Assembly (NCBI GenBank): GCA_024220525.1
Contig: JAMYWO010000035.1
Span: 159,593 to 223,592 of the forward strand
Source: Cochliopodium minus
Lineage: Eukaryota; Discosea; Himatismenida; Cochliopodiidae
DNA length: 64,000 bases
Direction of reading: 5' to 3'
Each line of letters starts with the position of its first letter. Positions within the stretch are counted from its first letter, which is position 1. Made by a program: the position numbers and the translations under genes. The notes under the pieces are model-generated. The model was not told where the DNA came from. It did not search any database and worked only from the letters and a program-made list of their open reading frames with translations. Below, piece by piece: positions 1 to 11,504 of the stretch.

Positions 1-2
1 AA

Positions 3-220
3 CAAATGCATGAATATACTGTTCTTATCAATTCTATTCAAGATTATTATGTACTTAAAAATTTTATCATCCTTTTTTGCTGTACAAATTTTTTAATATT
101 ATTTTATTGTAGGATACTGCTAAAAAATTCGGGATTGGTGAAACAGTGGATCAAAGAGATAGAGTTAAAAAAATTGCTAATCGTGTTGGATTGAAAGTAA
201 CATACAAAGATGAAAAATAA
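3..220 (+). CDS. 3' end of an unidentified gene
   Basis: Two exons can be read: 3-50 and 113-220, ending in TAA at 218-220. They are joined by an AT-rich GT..AG intron (51-112) in phase 0. The readable C-terminus has 50-odd residues. It is charged, with a Lys/Arg-rich last 25 residues containing TVDQRDRVKKIANRVGLKV. There is an ATG at 6-8, but the frame is open to the window edge, so this is probably the tail of a longer protein. I do not recognise the family. Support comes from matching phase across the intron and higher GC in the exon than in the surrounding DNA. Confidence 0.5.
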
Positions 221-544
221 TGATAATTAAAAAATCATTTTATTTAAAACATTGAAACAATATTGGATGGATAATAAAAATAAAGAATAAACATGGAGTG
301 GATATGTAGAAATGAATACATAAAACATTATCATTTAATGAGGGGTTTGCAATTTGATTGAGAATTTAAATTAACTGGATAATTTTGATATTCAATGATA
401 TAAATTAAAAAGTGAGATATGTTCATCTAAAAACATTAAATAAGAGAATTTCATAAGATTGTTTTTTTTTTTCAGTCAAGATAAAAAAAATAAAAAAAAA
501 ATAATAATAAATAAAAATTTACACAAAAACTTTTTAATTTAAAA
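221..544. other. AT-rich spacer between convergent genes
   Basis: This separates the plus-strand gene ending at 220 from the minus-strand gene ending at 545. I see no exon, RNA gene or ordered repeat, only A/T homopolymer runs. Confidence 0.5.
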
Positions 545-3500
545 TTATTTTGGGATGTCCAAGAAATATTTTTGAGTGATCTTGTCGTAGAGAATACGAG
601 CAGAATAAGGCATCTTGGATCTCATACGGTTCAATACATTCATGAGCCACTTGGAGTCCCAAATGGGAGCCTTTTTCATTCTCACGTGGTTGTGTCTGAT
701 AGGAACTAACTCCACACTCTTAAGACTAGTAGTTTTTCCATTTTTTTCAATATTAAACTGATGAAGAAAAGCGAGCTCTGGTCTGTTTTTAAAAAGGAAT
801 TAAAATTTATTTAATTTTTTATTGATTTATTTTTTTTATCATTTAATAACAAATTTTGTTTCCTTTTAAATTATTTTTTTGTTTATTTGTAAATCGTTGA
901 TTTTATATAAAATTTATTTTTTTATTATTTTGATTTTGAAAATAATATTTTTAATTTTTTGTTTTTTTGTTTATTTTAATTTTCAAAATTTTATTTTTCA
1001 AATTTTATTTTCAATGTTTTAATTTTTGTTTGAAAATAACATTTTTTAAATTTTTTTTTATCATAAATTTTTTGTTTTTAATGTTTTTTAATGTTTTAGA
1101 ATTTTTTTACCTGTAGTTTTGACATGGAAAAGCCCATGGAGGACAATTTCCCCAAACACCAGGGAAATGTCTGAATAGAATCTGCCCAGGAGCAAACACA
1201 ATGACCTTATTCTTATAAATGATTGTGTTTTCCACATGAGCTGGCCCTGTTCCAAAAACCATATCACCTAAAAAAATCAAAAAAAATAAATAAAAAATAA
1301 ATAAATAAAAAATAAATTAATTAAAAAGATAAATAAAAAAAAAAAAGTTAAATTAAAAATAAGACATAAATAAAAAATAAATAAATTTTTAATTGTAACG
1401 GTTATAATAAAAAAATATAAATAATGAAAAAGAAATAAAATTTAAAAAAAATGATATTTAAAATATAAGAAATGAAAATAAAAAATAAAAGAAATATTAA
1501 AAAAATGAAAATAGAGAATAGAACTTTTTAAATTAATAATGAATATAATAAATTAAAAAATATTTAAAACACAATATAATTAAAATAAAGAAAGAATGTT
1601 TAACCAAAATAAAAAATAATTACTTTAAAATAAAATTTAAAAATAAAAAATATTAAAAAAATGAAAATAATATTCGAAAATAAAATTAAAAAAATTTTTA
1701 AATTTTTTTTTAACCTCCAATATCTATGATTCTTTGGTAAAAATCACTTCTTTCATCTGTTGGCAACCATGAGAAAGCAGGACCTCCGTGAGTGAGAATA
1801 ATGTTGAAATCTATCACTTTTCTAAAAAAAAATTAAAAATAAATCAAAAATAATTAAAAAATAAGTAAATAAAAAATTAAAAAATGAAAAAAAATGAAAA
1901 AATAATCAAAACAAAAAGATTCATTTTAAAAATAAATTGAAAAAAAATAACAATGATAGAATGTTAAAAATAAATAATTTAAAAATAAAAAATAATTGAA
2001 ATTTTTTAAAATAATGTTTAAAATAAAATAATAAAAAAATTATAAAAAATGTTTAAAAATCTTAGAAATAATAAAATAAGTAAATTAAAAATAAGTAAAT
2101 TAAAAAAATAACAAAGATAGAATGTTAAAAATAAATAATTTAAAAAATAAAAAATAAAAATCATAATAAAATGTTTAAGTTCAAATTAAAAAAATGTTTA
2201 AAAATATTAAAATAAAATAATAAAATAATAAAATATTATAACCTATTTAAAAAAATGCTTGTTTTAAGGTCTTTCAAAGATGTGTCAACACTAGCAGTGT
2301 TTTGCAAGTCAACAAGCCAAAGACCAGGGTCGGTGTCGTTGGAGGCGAGACATTGAGGAGGGAGGGCTTCTCCCCATCTTCTGCATGTGCAACGGACTGG
2401 TGGGTCATTTGCAGGTGTGCACACTTGTGCTACAATCGCCCAATATCCTATTTTTATTCCTAATGGAGAATATAAAAAAAATTTTAAAAAAAATCAAATA
2501 TTAGGAAATTATAAATATAAAAAAAAAGATATTTAATAAATATAAAAATAAAAAATAAAAACAAATTTTTATAAAAATAAAATTTGGAATAAAATAATGA
2601 ATAAAGAAAAATAGAAAAAAAAATAGAAAAAATAAAATAAAAAAACAAAAATAAAACATAAAATATAAAAAAATAACTTCAAAAAAAGAAAAATAAAAAC
2701 AAAAAATAAATTAAAAACATAATATTATGAAAGTTGATAAAAAAAAAATAAAAAAATAGAAAATAGAATTTTTTTTTGCCTTTATAATCAATAATGAGGG
2801 GTTTTCTAACATCTTTTGACAAGCCGACACCGACATATTTGACACCAGCCTTGTTCAAGTTGGAAGTGGTGTTGAGGAGACCTTCCAATCCCCAGTCGAA
2901 CTGATGGTTGTTACCCAAAGACAAGATTGCATTACCTAACATAGAAAAAGTCTCCGTCCAACCCTCTGGATCTTGGAATCTCGTCGGATGAATGTCTATC
3001 AAAGGAGAATCACTAATAAAAATATTATTTTTTTTTAAGCATGTATACAAGTTTATGTTTGAAAATCTGATCATAAAAAAAAAAATTCTTTATATTCTTT
3101 TGATCTACTATACTTTCGATTTAATAACAAGATTAACATCTACAACTATTCCTTTCTTTTGGGATTTCTATCGAGTTTAAATTTCTTTGTAAGATATTCT
3201 TTATTAATTTCAATGTTTTCTTTGTATAATCAGAAGAATTGATAAATAAAGGATTAATATTGTTGGTGTTGTTTTATATGTAGATTTTCAAACAAGTTGA
3301 AACGCTAAATCTTATATCTTTCAGTATGGATATCATGTGATATAAAAATTTGATGTTTTCCAAAAAATTATAGTCGAGTGTATTGAGTTAATCAGGTTTA
3401 TTGATCAAGTATGAATTTTGATGAAATGATTTTAGATGTCTAAAATATTACATCTATATAAAATTCAAAATATTACTTAAGTTTGAATACTAATAAATTA

Positions 3501-4056
3501 ATATCAGTTTTCTGCAATAGTTTCTTCAATTATGTTTGGAATAAAAATATATAGCCTTAATAATAAATCAGCTTTCTTTTGTTTTATATAGAATTTCAAT
3601 ATGAATGAATTATTTTTGAAATATATGTTTTGATTGATGATATTTCAGAAGATTGTAAATTATTCAAATGAATATACTCTATTGTTTCGTTATTAAATAA
3701 AAAATAGTATTCTACCTTATTGTTCCTTCGTGATTAAAGATAAATCCATCCATAGATCTAATATAATCAAACATGTTTCCCCAAGGGTAAGAAAAATTGA
3801 TTCCATTCTTTTCTTTCAAATTTGGAAGGATGGGATTGAGATGTCCATCACCTCCAAATAACAAGGAGATGCTGGTTATGTTATCTTTCTTCATCGTCTT
3901 TTTGGTGATGTGTAATGATCTTGTCCTTCTATTCTCTTCATGTTGATCATATCTTTCAAATATGTTTGAAGGATCAAATTTATATACAACAAATACACTC
4001 AAGGATATTATTAGTATGCAAGATATAACGAGTACTATTGCATTCTTTTTTTCCAT
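545..4056 (-). CDS. CapA/PgsA-like metallophosphoesterase-fold membrane protein
   Basis: Six exons on the minus strand (about 4056-3716, 3012-2780, 2459-2243, 1821-1715, 1267-1111, 782-545) join in phase to about 430 residues. The start is the ATG at 4056. An N-terminal membrane anchor (residues ~5-26) is followed by the CapA-type core: LLFGGDGHLNP, FNHEGTIS, LGNNHQFDWG and LTHGG. In the PGA_cap family these positions surround the calcineurin-like metal site. Bacterial CapA proteins act in poly-gamma-glutamate capsule attachment. The eukaryotic relatives are poorly known, so the substrate is open. The topology suggests a type II membrane protein with the enzyme domain outside the cytosol. Intron 2 begins with GC, not GT (AAAG|GCAAAA at 2779). 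Intron 1 is unusually long (~700 bp) and not simple sequence. Confidence 0.85.
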
Positions 4057-4293
4057 CCCTTTTTTTTTTCTTTGAAAATTATATTTCAAAGGATTATCTT
4101 TTGGAATACTAGTTGGCCTAATTTAATATAAACATATACCCTCTTGGATCTATTTATCTGATGATATACCAATTTGTGAAAACAGAAATTGCATTACAAA
4201 ATAATAAAAAAAATTTAAAGGATTAATCAATAATTTAGTTTAATATTTGGTTTTTATTGAAAGAGTTAATTCAAAAAGAGAAATATTCCTTGT

Positions 4294-5540
4294 TTATAAT
4301 TCATCACTGGCAATATAATGAAATCCTCTCTTTAAGGGGGTTTGTGGTGGTTGAATAACATCAGTGAAATTATAACTCAACAAAATATCACGCATCTTTT
4401 GTCTGATTGAAACACATTCTTGGTTTCCATTGCAATAAGCGGTGGAATTCTCCAATCCCCATCCAGCATCATAAATCTCAATACCATTAACAGTACCATT
4501 GATCCAATGATGCATTTGTAAATCCAAAGTCTCGTTGAAAAATTTGATTTGTTGGAATTCAGTGCAATAACAAAAGTTCTCAGTATAATTGGTATAATTT
4601 TGATAGCATGCAGATACTTCAAGGATGACGGTGCGATTACAGAATCCTGGATCGTTAGGATCCTTGAGGGATTCGTTGAATACACAAACATTCGAGAGGG
4701 TCATTCTTGGATAGGCATAGATTCCCAAGATGATCTCTGCATTAGGGAAGAGGGAGGTGATATTGGCGACATAATTGTTGTTATCAAATTCTGGTCCATT
4801 GATAGCGCATTTCACGTAGAGATGGATCACATCGATCAAATCTCTGAGATCTGCATCTGGAATCCAGGTGAGGATATCTTCAATCTCTTCTACATACACA
4901 GTGATTCCGAATTTCAAGTTATTTCTGTGAATTGTGCTGATTATTTTCCAAAGAGTAAGTCCTATCAAAAAATAATAAAAATTATTGAAACAAAAGAAGG
5001 GAGAAAAATTTTTTTTTTTTACCTCTTGTGCTTACATCCCAATTTCTAAAGTATCCTAAAATAATTATTTAAAAAAAATTAATATAAATTTAATATAAAA
5101 TTAATCAAAAATTAAAAAAGAAATAGTAATTTAAAAATAATTGAATAAATTTCCTTACCAAAGAAATCATCAAAAGCTAATTCTTGGAGAGGCCATCCTC
5201 TGTGTTCATCACTAGTATACTCCAAAGTAAGATTCCAAGCAACCCACTCAGAAAGAGTGTCATTGGTCAAATTGCTGACTTGACCGAGCATGTTCACCAC
5301 CAAACCTTGGGTTCTTTGAGATCTCACCAAGTCAGATGAGTAACATTCTGTTACATTATCGCATGTGGTACGCGAGATTAAGATGCTTTTGTAGTGATCG
5401 CTTAGAAGTCTGTTGTAGTCTACGTCTGAACAGTTTTGTGGTACGCTATTTTGTCCGAAAATAAATATTTTTTGGTTGTTTGTTTGTTTTGAGAAGTGTA
5501 TTAAGCATAACACCACTAACAATATTGATAAAATTTTCAT
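4294..5540 (-). CDS. secreted, heavily N-glycosylated protein of unknown function
   Basis: Three exons (5540-5159, a 33-nt exon 5055-5023, 4961-4294) join in phase 1 to 360 residues. The start is an ATG followed by a typical signal peptide (hydrophobic residues 3-16). The mature part has many NxS/T sequons and paired cysteines. Segments such as ELAFDDFFG, FGITVYVEE and ILGIYAYPR recur at strand-like intervals. They remind me of a TIM-barrel glycoside-hydrolase or glycosidase-like fold, but I cannot place a catalytic pair, so this is only a hint. It probably enters the secretory pathway and is exported or held in an endolysosomal compartment. No known family is recognised. Confidence 0.8.
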
Positions 5541-5874
5541 TTTATTCTTTTGTTTTTGTTTTTTTTGTTTTTTTTTTTATTCTTTTTGAATTTTTTAATA
5601 AAAACAGAAATTAAGAACAAATATAAAGTAAAACATTTTAAATGATCTTTATCCCCAAATTAAATTGACATAATTCATTAAAGTAAATAAATTTGAATAT
5701 GTTTACAAAAATAAAAAAAGTAAGAAAGAAAGCCTTTTACGAGGAGAATCAACAAAAAAAAAATAATTGAGGTGATAGAACCTAAAATTGAAACTATTTT
5801 GCCAAAAGAATAAAATAATTTTGAAGAATATGCTTGATATATAAAAAAAAAAAGAGCTGAATTGATTTGGGGAG
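5541..5874. other. intergenic region between divergent genes
   Basis: About 330 bp lie between the start codons of the secreted-protein gene (minus) and the AP-5 sigma gene (plus), so both promoters should be here. It holds T- and A-runs but no motif I can name. Confidence 0.4.
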
Positions 5875-6670
5875 ATGGTATATTCAGTTATAATTCATTC
5901 AACAGAATTGGAAAAAGATATTATCGTATATTGCTCTTATTTCTTTACCAGAAGAGGAAATGATAGTCAGAAAATAGCGAGGCAAACTGCTATTATCAGA
6001 AAGGTACAAGATGATCTCTCCATTTTCCAGAGCTATTCTCCAAATGATACTGATATCAAAGGAACCTTCACATTACCTGGACAAACAAAATTATTTAAGA
6101 CAGAAAAAGTAGTTATATGGAGAAAAATATATGGGTAAAATTAAGAATGAGGATCTGATTTAAATCATTTAAGTTCCAAATATTTTGAATTATTTATAAA
6201 TAACAATTATACACAAAGATGTTAAATATATTTTGATAATTTCAGATAAATATCTTTCTAATACTTATATTGAAAGAATCCAATGAATATTATTAACTTA
6301 ATCACATTTTTCATCGAATTTTATGTTTGAATATCAATATCTTACAAAATATTCCCCCAACATAAATGCTTTTAATAAAATCAATTCATCTATATCTTTA
6401 TGATCTAATAGATCAGTATTCACAATAGTATGTGATAGAAATGAAAACACATTGCTCGCATCAACCTTTGTGGATATCTTCATCAAAACCCTTAATGAAC
6501 ATTTCAAGAACGACAAGCTCTTCATCCAACCCACTGAGCTCCTCAACAAACCCGAAGAAGTTCTAATTTTATTGAGCACTTATCTTCCAAATGGAAAATT
6601 ATTGATCAGCACTTCCAAACATATTAAACATCTCAAAACTGAATCAGATAATACAATTCTAGGAAAATAA
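5875..6670 (+). CDS. AP5S1: AP-5 adaptor complex sigma (small) subunit
   Basis: Two exons, 5875-6134 and 6412-6670, are separated by a 277-bp GTAAAA..AG intron in phase 2 and give 172 residues. The start MVYSVIIHS, the middle FKTEKVVIW, the stretch after the splice (VCDRNENTLLASTFVDI) and EEVLILLSTYLPNGKLLI line up in order with the animal AP-5 sigma subunit, which has about 200 residues. AP-5 is the rarest adaptor complex and acts on late endosomes and lysosomes with the SPG11/SPG15 proteins. The short length and longin-like fold fit a sigma subunit. It differs from the AP-1 to AP-4 sigma signature. It is the only AP-5 subunit in this window. Confidence 0.8.
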
Positions 6671-6739
6671 AAAATTTTGTAAATTTAAAATTGAATTTAA
6701 TAAAAATTAAAAATTAAAATTAAATTTATAATTTTAAAT

Positions 6740-7964
6740 TCATTTTTTTTCTATTTCCACTTTGTCATTTTTTGAGGCTTCTCTATTTTCCACATCTTTC
6801 AAAAACTGATCTATGTCTTCTCCCAATGTGGACTTTAGATGTTCCACAACATAAGAAATGATAAGCTTTGGTTCTATTTCTCCATCAACAACAAAAATTT
6901 TGTCTAAAAAAAAAAAAAAATTAACTTTTTATAAGACAAAAAAAAATTAAACAATAATTCTACCCAAATATTTTTCAATTTCATTGTTCCTAATCCATTT
7001 GGGCATTATTTTCATTTTTTTAAGATTTTCTTTGATTTGAAGCCTTTCTCTTTGGATTTCTTTCTTCTCCAGAATCTTCTCGTTGTACTTCAAGTAACAA
7101 GGCCACAGAACATTATCATAGTAATATTCTGGAACACTCTTAGTTCTCAACCTTCTAGATCTAGCCTCTTTCTTTCCAATATCTATTCCAAATAATTTTT
7201 AAAGTTTTATTTTTAAATTAATTTTTCAGTTTTATTTTTCACCTAAAAATATCAAAGTGTTTATTCTCGACAAAGTTTCATTGTGGCAAAATAACAAGAA
7301 TCCTTCAATCACAATCACGTTTCTCTTTTCACCATTTTCTGAGTTATCGTTTTTGTTTTTAGAACATTTCTTACACTTTATTCCTTCATTTAAATTATTA
7401 TTTTTTAAAATTTTTTTAAATTATCTAAAAACAAAATTTTACTTTTCTTGTGTATTTTTAAATCCTTCCAAAAAAATTTAATTTTTTAACTTTAAAAAAA
7501 TTTTTTTTTACCAAATCAGCAAGAAAAGATTCCCAATCTATTGCCTTTGTTAAAAATTAAGTTCGTTTTTTAAAATTCTAATGAAATTTCGTTTTTGTTT
7601 TTTTAAAATTTAAATATTACTTGGGGACATTCCCAGTTAAGAAATTCTTTGTTGAAAATTGGTTTTTGGAATAGAAAGAATTTATCTATCGTGGTGCTTT
7701 CCACAGATAAATATTTCGATAATATTGCTTCACGAAAAATGAAAATATGAAAAAAAAATATAAAATATCTCTTCAATAGATCTCATTTATTACATTTCCC
7801 ACTTCTTGAACTTTAAAAAAACATTTTATATTTCATGAATTTCCAAATAAGTATCATTTTTCGACTTACCATCCTGCTATTCCAATCACTATTGGACTCA
7901 AGCATTCATTGCATTTAGGCTTGATTGGTTTTGTTTTTAATCTTTGAAATTTTTTTGAATTCAT
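6740..7964 (-). CDS. nicotinamide riboside kinase-like P-loop kinase
   Basis: Seven exons (about 7964-7870, 7810-7794, 7727-7621, 7544-7512, 7375-7243, 7182-6964, 6903-6740) join in phase to 255 residues. The second exon is only 17 nt and is needed to complete the Walker A loop, IVIGIAGCSRSGKS. Further landmarks follow in kinase order: TIDKFFLFQKPI, NWECPQAIDWESF, VIVIEGFLLF, an Arg-rich lid (EARSRRLRTKSVPE) and YDNVLWPCYLKY. These match the NRK branch of uridine-kinase-like enzymes, which phosphorylate nicotinamide riboside to NMN in NAD salvage. It is longer than animal NRK1 (about 200 aa). The extra length is a basic N-terminal extension containing CNEC and a CKKC-bearing hydrophilic insert before the VIEGFLLF strand. 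The acceptor of exon 5 is uncertain by two codons. Confidence 0.8.
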
Positions 7965-8223
7965 AATATCCTTTTAAATTTTTTTTATTTTTATTTCTCA
8001 ATAGAATATCCCATGATTTTGATAGAATATCTTGTTAAATTAGTATTTTGAAGCCAGAAATTATTCAAATCATTTTTTATTTAGTCAATTTAGGGTGTAT
8101 TTATTAATTTTGTAAAGTGAGAAACATATTTGAGATATTAGTGGAATAATATCAAAGTTGTTTTTTTTAAATTATTTGAGAAATAAATAAAAAAAGGAGA
8201 AAAATACACATTAAAACACATAA

Positions 8224-9529
8224 ATGGATCCATTTCAAAATCAAAATGAAGAAATCGAATTTGGGAATCTGTCTGAAGAAGATTCAACATCCTATTCATT
8301 GGATGAAGAGAAAGATAAAAAAACGACCCCACAAAAAAAAGATAAAAACAAAGTGATAGAGAAGAGTGGAGTAATCTATATCTCCCATTTGCCTCATGGA
8401 TTTTATGAAGTTCAATTGTATAAATATTTTAGACAGTTTGGTGGAGTATTGCATGTTAAATTAGCAAGAAGTAAAAAGGTAAATATTTTTTACAATTTGA
8501 TCATTTATTTTTCCTTATTAGATAGATTCAAAGGAGAAAAAAATGAGAAAATTATTTTTTTATTGGAATTATAATTATCCTCCCAATCATCATTTATAAT
8601 CAAATATTAACACAATAAACAATCAAAAAGAAACATATCCCATTAACTAAAATAATTTACTTCAATATTTTGGAAAGTAAATATATATTCATCATAAAAC
8701 ATAAATAATTTGTATCATTCGATGAAAATCATACATCTATTCGATATGAAACTGTCCATTCTATTATAAAAAATCTTATCCATCTTTTAAAACATATTAT
8801 CAAAAACATATTATTAAAAATTATAAATTTATTTTTTTTATTTAAAAAATAGTCTTTAAAACCAAAAGGATTTGCATTCGTAGAATTTGAAGACCAAGAT
8901 GTCGCAAAAATCGCAGCTAAAAGTATGAACGACTATTTCATGTTTGGACGCCGTTTGAAATGTGAATTTGTTGGAGAGCCAAAACCGAACCAATTTAATA
9001 GCAAAAATAAACCAAAAAATCTCAAAAATATTTTTGCAATTCAAACATCCCAAATAAGTAAAAAAATTTGTTTCATTTTAAATTATTAATTTTTTTATGT
9101 TTTATTTTTACTTTATTATTTATTAATGTTTTATTTTTACGTTTTCATTTTAAATATTTTTTTTTATATTTTTTATTTATGTTTTTGACATTAATTATTT
9201 TTATTTTTATTTCGTTTTCGTTTTTATTAATTTATTTAAATTATTTTCTTTAATTTCAAATTTATTTTTAAATTTTTTATTTATATTTTTTATTTTTACT
9301 TTTTATATTAATTATTTTTATTTTTTTTTCGGTAGTTAAAGAAAGAACTTTGAAAAGAAATAATGAAATAAATCAAAGTGTTGTAAGGAAATCAGTCACC
9401 GAGAGATTGGAGAAGCTTTCTAACTTGGAAAAGGTCAAGAGGGAAAAGTTGAAGGAGTTGGGCATTGACTACGAATGGGTTGGGTTCACTGAATTGTTGG
9501 GAAAGAAATCGACCCATACAAAGTTTTAA
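8224..9529 (+). CDS. NIFK/Nop15-type nucleolar RRM protein
   Basis: Three exons (8224-8478, 8853-9057, 9336-9529) give 217 residues. An acidic Ser-rich N-terminus is followed by one RRM: RNP2 is GVIYISHLP and RNP1 is PKGFAFVEF. The intron falls between these two motifs. The wording around them ([31 protein letters not shown]) is characteristic of the Nop15/NIFK family, which is needed for 27S pre-rRNA processing and 60S ribosome assembly in the nucleolus. The basic C-terminal helix also fits. The start at 8224 has an A-rich upstream context and no upstream in-frame alternative. Intron 1 (374 bp) is long for this locus. Confidence 0.88.
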
Positions 9530-9681
9530 TTGGAAAAAATAAATAATTTATTTTATATTTTTCTTTTAACAATTTTATTTTTATTTTTAATTTTAAAATT
9601 GTCTATTATTTTTTTATTATTTTTTTCTTTTGAATTTCTTTTAATAAATTGTTTTTAATCATTTCAAAGAGTTCTTAAGTT

Positions 9682-10647
9682 TTAAATTCTTAAGCAAAGA
9701 ATAAGTCTTTGCAAATTAGAGTCAATATTTAGAAAATGCTCAAAACTATTCGTAAAGATAATTGTTTTCACAGAGAAATTTAGCTGTGTATTGGACTTGA
9801 TCGAAAGATTATGCAAGGAAAGAGGAAAATTATTGAGATCAATACATTTTCTGTAGAGTTCAACTGCTTTTTCTGAATCCTCCAAAACTCCTTTTGCAGT
9901 GTCCAGTTGGAAAGCAATGTAATGCAAACAATAAACAGTTTCTTCATTTTCAAAGAGTTTATCGTTTTCGACAACTTGAGAAAAGATTTCAAAGGATTTT
10001 ACGTAACTTTGATTTTCTTCCCATCCATAAAAGTAACACATCCCTTTGGCAAGCTTGCTTCCTTTTTTGCAACTTTCAATACAAATTTGTTGAGCTTTGT
10101 GTTCGTCAGATTTGCAATGGATACCATAATACAAATCAAAACTCTTCATTGCTTCCTTTTCAGCTAAAACAGTTTCGATTTTTTCATTCTTGATTTTAAT
10201 TAGTTCAAAATCATTCTTGAAGATTTGGTTTTCTTTTTTAATTTGTTCAATCTCACTTCTTAAGTTTTCATTTTGTTTGGATTGAAAATCAGTGCATTTA
10301 AGTAGATGTTCTTTCATTTCTCCTTTTAAAAATCTTGAATTGCAATCTCCACATTCTATTAAATGTTCGTTTTGATTTTTTGGATGGTTAATCACTTCTC
10401 TTTTCTCCATTTTTTCTCCACAAACTTGACACTCAACAATCAAACTAGAAATCAAGTTGTTCAATTTAATGTTTTCTAGCAAATCATCTCCACAACAAGG
10501 ACAGTTATTTTCTCCCTTGTGGCATTCAGAACAAAAAGATTTTGAACAAGCAAAACATAACTTTGGTTCGGTGAACATTTTTTCACATCCACAAATCAAG
10601 TTTGGCTTGACTTCATCTTTAATCAAAAAATTATCTTGGAAAATCAT
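9682..10647 (-). CDS. TRAF-like zinc-finger, coiled-coil and Sel1-type repeat protein
   Basis: This is a single-exon gene of 321 residues with its ATG at 10647. Residues ~18-55 hold a degenerate RING (CGC, CFACSKSFCSECH, CPCC). Residues ~73-120 hold one or two TRAF-type zinc fingers (CQVCGEKM..H, CGDCNSRF..H..LKC). A coiled coil spans ~125-170. The C-terminal half has Sel1/TPR-like helical repeats (QQICIESCKKGSKLAKGMCY, EKAVELYRKCIDLN). A RING plus TRAF fingers suggests an E3 ligase or signalling scaffold, while the Sel1 repeats would bind partners. The combination is unusual, since TRAFs normally end in a MATH domain. Lack of introns is rare in this window and may mean retroposition. Confidence 0.8.
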   Translation of the reverse strand: MIFQDNFLIKDEVKPNLICGCEKMFTEPKLCFACSKSFCSECHKGENNCPCCGDDLLENIKLNNLISSLIVECQVCGEKMEKREVINHPKNQNEHLIECGDCNSRFLKGEMKEHLLKCTDFQSKQNENLRSEIEQIKKENQIFKNDFELIKIKNEKIETVLAEKEAMKSFDLYYGIHCKSDEHKAQQICIESCKKGSKLAKGMCYFYGWEENQSYVKSFEIFSQVVENDKLFENEETVYCLHYIAFQLDTAKGVLEDSEKAVELYRKCIDLNNFPLSLHNLSIKSNTQLNFSVKTIIFTNSFEHFLNIDSNLQRLILCLRI

Positions 10648-10924
10648 CTCTGTGTTTAAATTTTGAGTCTTTTTTAAAAAAATTGTTAAGAAAAAAAACT
10701 TTAAAAAATTGTTTTTTTAATTTACCATAATTAAAAAAATTAATGAATGTTTTTTTTTTGTTTAGTTTTTTTTTTTTTTTTTGAAAATTTTTTTTTATTT
10801 GTTCAATTTCTTTTTAAAAAACAACCTAAGAATTTTTTTTTTTTGAAAATAATCTTTTAAATTAAACAGAAAAAAATTTTCAAATTAAAGAAAAACTTAA
10901 GTTAAAATATTTTAAATTTAAATT

Positions 10925-11200
10925 TTATTTCTTATCAACCAAATTAATATTTTTTTCAATTCCCTTCTCAATTCTCTCAGCAGTCAAAGACTCAACAGTA
11001 ACACCATCACCAAGATCATCGTTAGATTTTGACTTGAAAAAAGTGTAACTCAAAGTAATCTCCTCAATATCTCCTATGTACTTGTCCTTGACGATTTCCG
11101 GATCGATGAAGAATAGAATGGGCATGTAGATTTCTTCGTTTGGTCTTAGACGTTGTTCGTCAAAACAAAAACACTGCACTTTATTGAAATATTTTCCCGC
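10925..11200 (-). CDS. COX11: COX11, last exon only (cytochrome c oxidase copper chaperone)
   Basis: The open frame after an AG acceptor (11202-11201) reads [18 protein letters not shown], then [10 protein letters not shown] and ITLSYTFF, ending in a stop at 10925. The CFCF motif binds Cu(I), and the family (CtaG/COX11) delivers copper to the CuB site of cytochrome c oxidase in the mitochondrial inner membrane. The upstream exons with the membrane helix and first half of the beta-sandwich are absent. To the right lie only (TTTTTA)n sequence and then a single N at 11334, so the gene is cut by the assembly rather than by biology. A Glu/Lys-rich tail extends past the conserved domain. Confidence 0.9.
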   Translation of the reverse strand, partial: AGKYFNKVQCFCFDEQRLRPNEEIYMPILFFIDPEIVKDKYIGDIEEITLSYTFFKSKSNDDLGDGVTVESLTAERIEKGIEKNINLVDKK

Positions 11201-11223
11201 CTATAATTATTTATTTTTATTTA

Positions 11224-11475
11224 TTTTTTGTTCATTTATTTTTTATTTTTTTATTTTTTTTTATATTTATTTTTATTTTTATTTTTATTTTTATTTTTAT
11301 TTTTATTTTTATTTTTATTTTTATTTTTATTTTNAAAAATAAAAAATAAAAAATAAAAAATAAAAAATAAAAAATAAAAAATAAAAAATAAAAAATAAAA
11401 AATAAAAAACATTCAAAGTAAAAAATTAAAAATAAAAAAATAAAAAAAAATAAAAAATAAAAAATAAAAAACATC
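11224..11475. repeat. (TTTTTA)n / N / (AAAAAT)n inverted simple repeat with assembly gap
   Basis: T-rich hexamer repeats run up to 11333, a single N follows at 11334, and complementary A-rich repeats follow it. The left flank belongs to the COX11 gene and the right flank to a myotubularin intron. Both genes are incomplete exactly here, so this is most likely a contig join. Confidence 0.8.
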
Positions 11476-11504
11476 TCAAAAATAAAAAATGATTTTGAAT
11501 TTAC

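Noticed and set aside
2679-2780. Read-through of the CapA exon as a Phe/Tyr-rich C-terminus
   Set aside because: A GC donor at 2779 gives a correct-phase junction to the next conserved exon; the read-through is intronic.
3080-3700. Possible nested gene in the long first intron of the CapA-like gene
   Set aside because: No open frame with splice support on either strand; composition is only slightly different from other introns.
9068-9253. Phe-rich plus-strand frame
   Set aside because: Lies inside the last intron of the NIFK-like gene and is T-rich noise.
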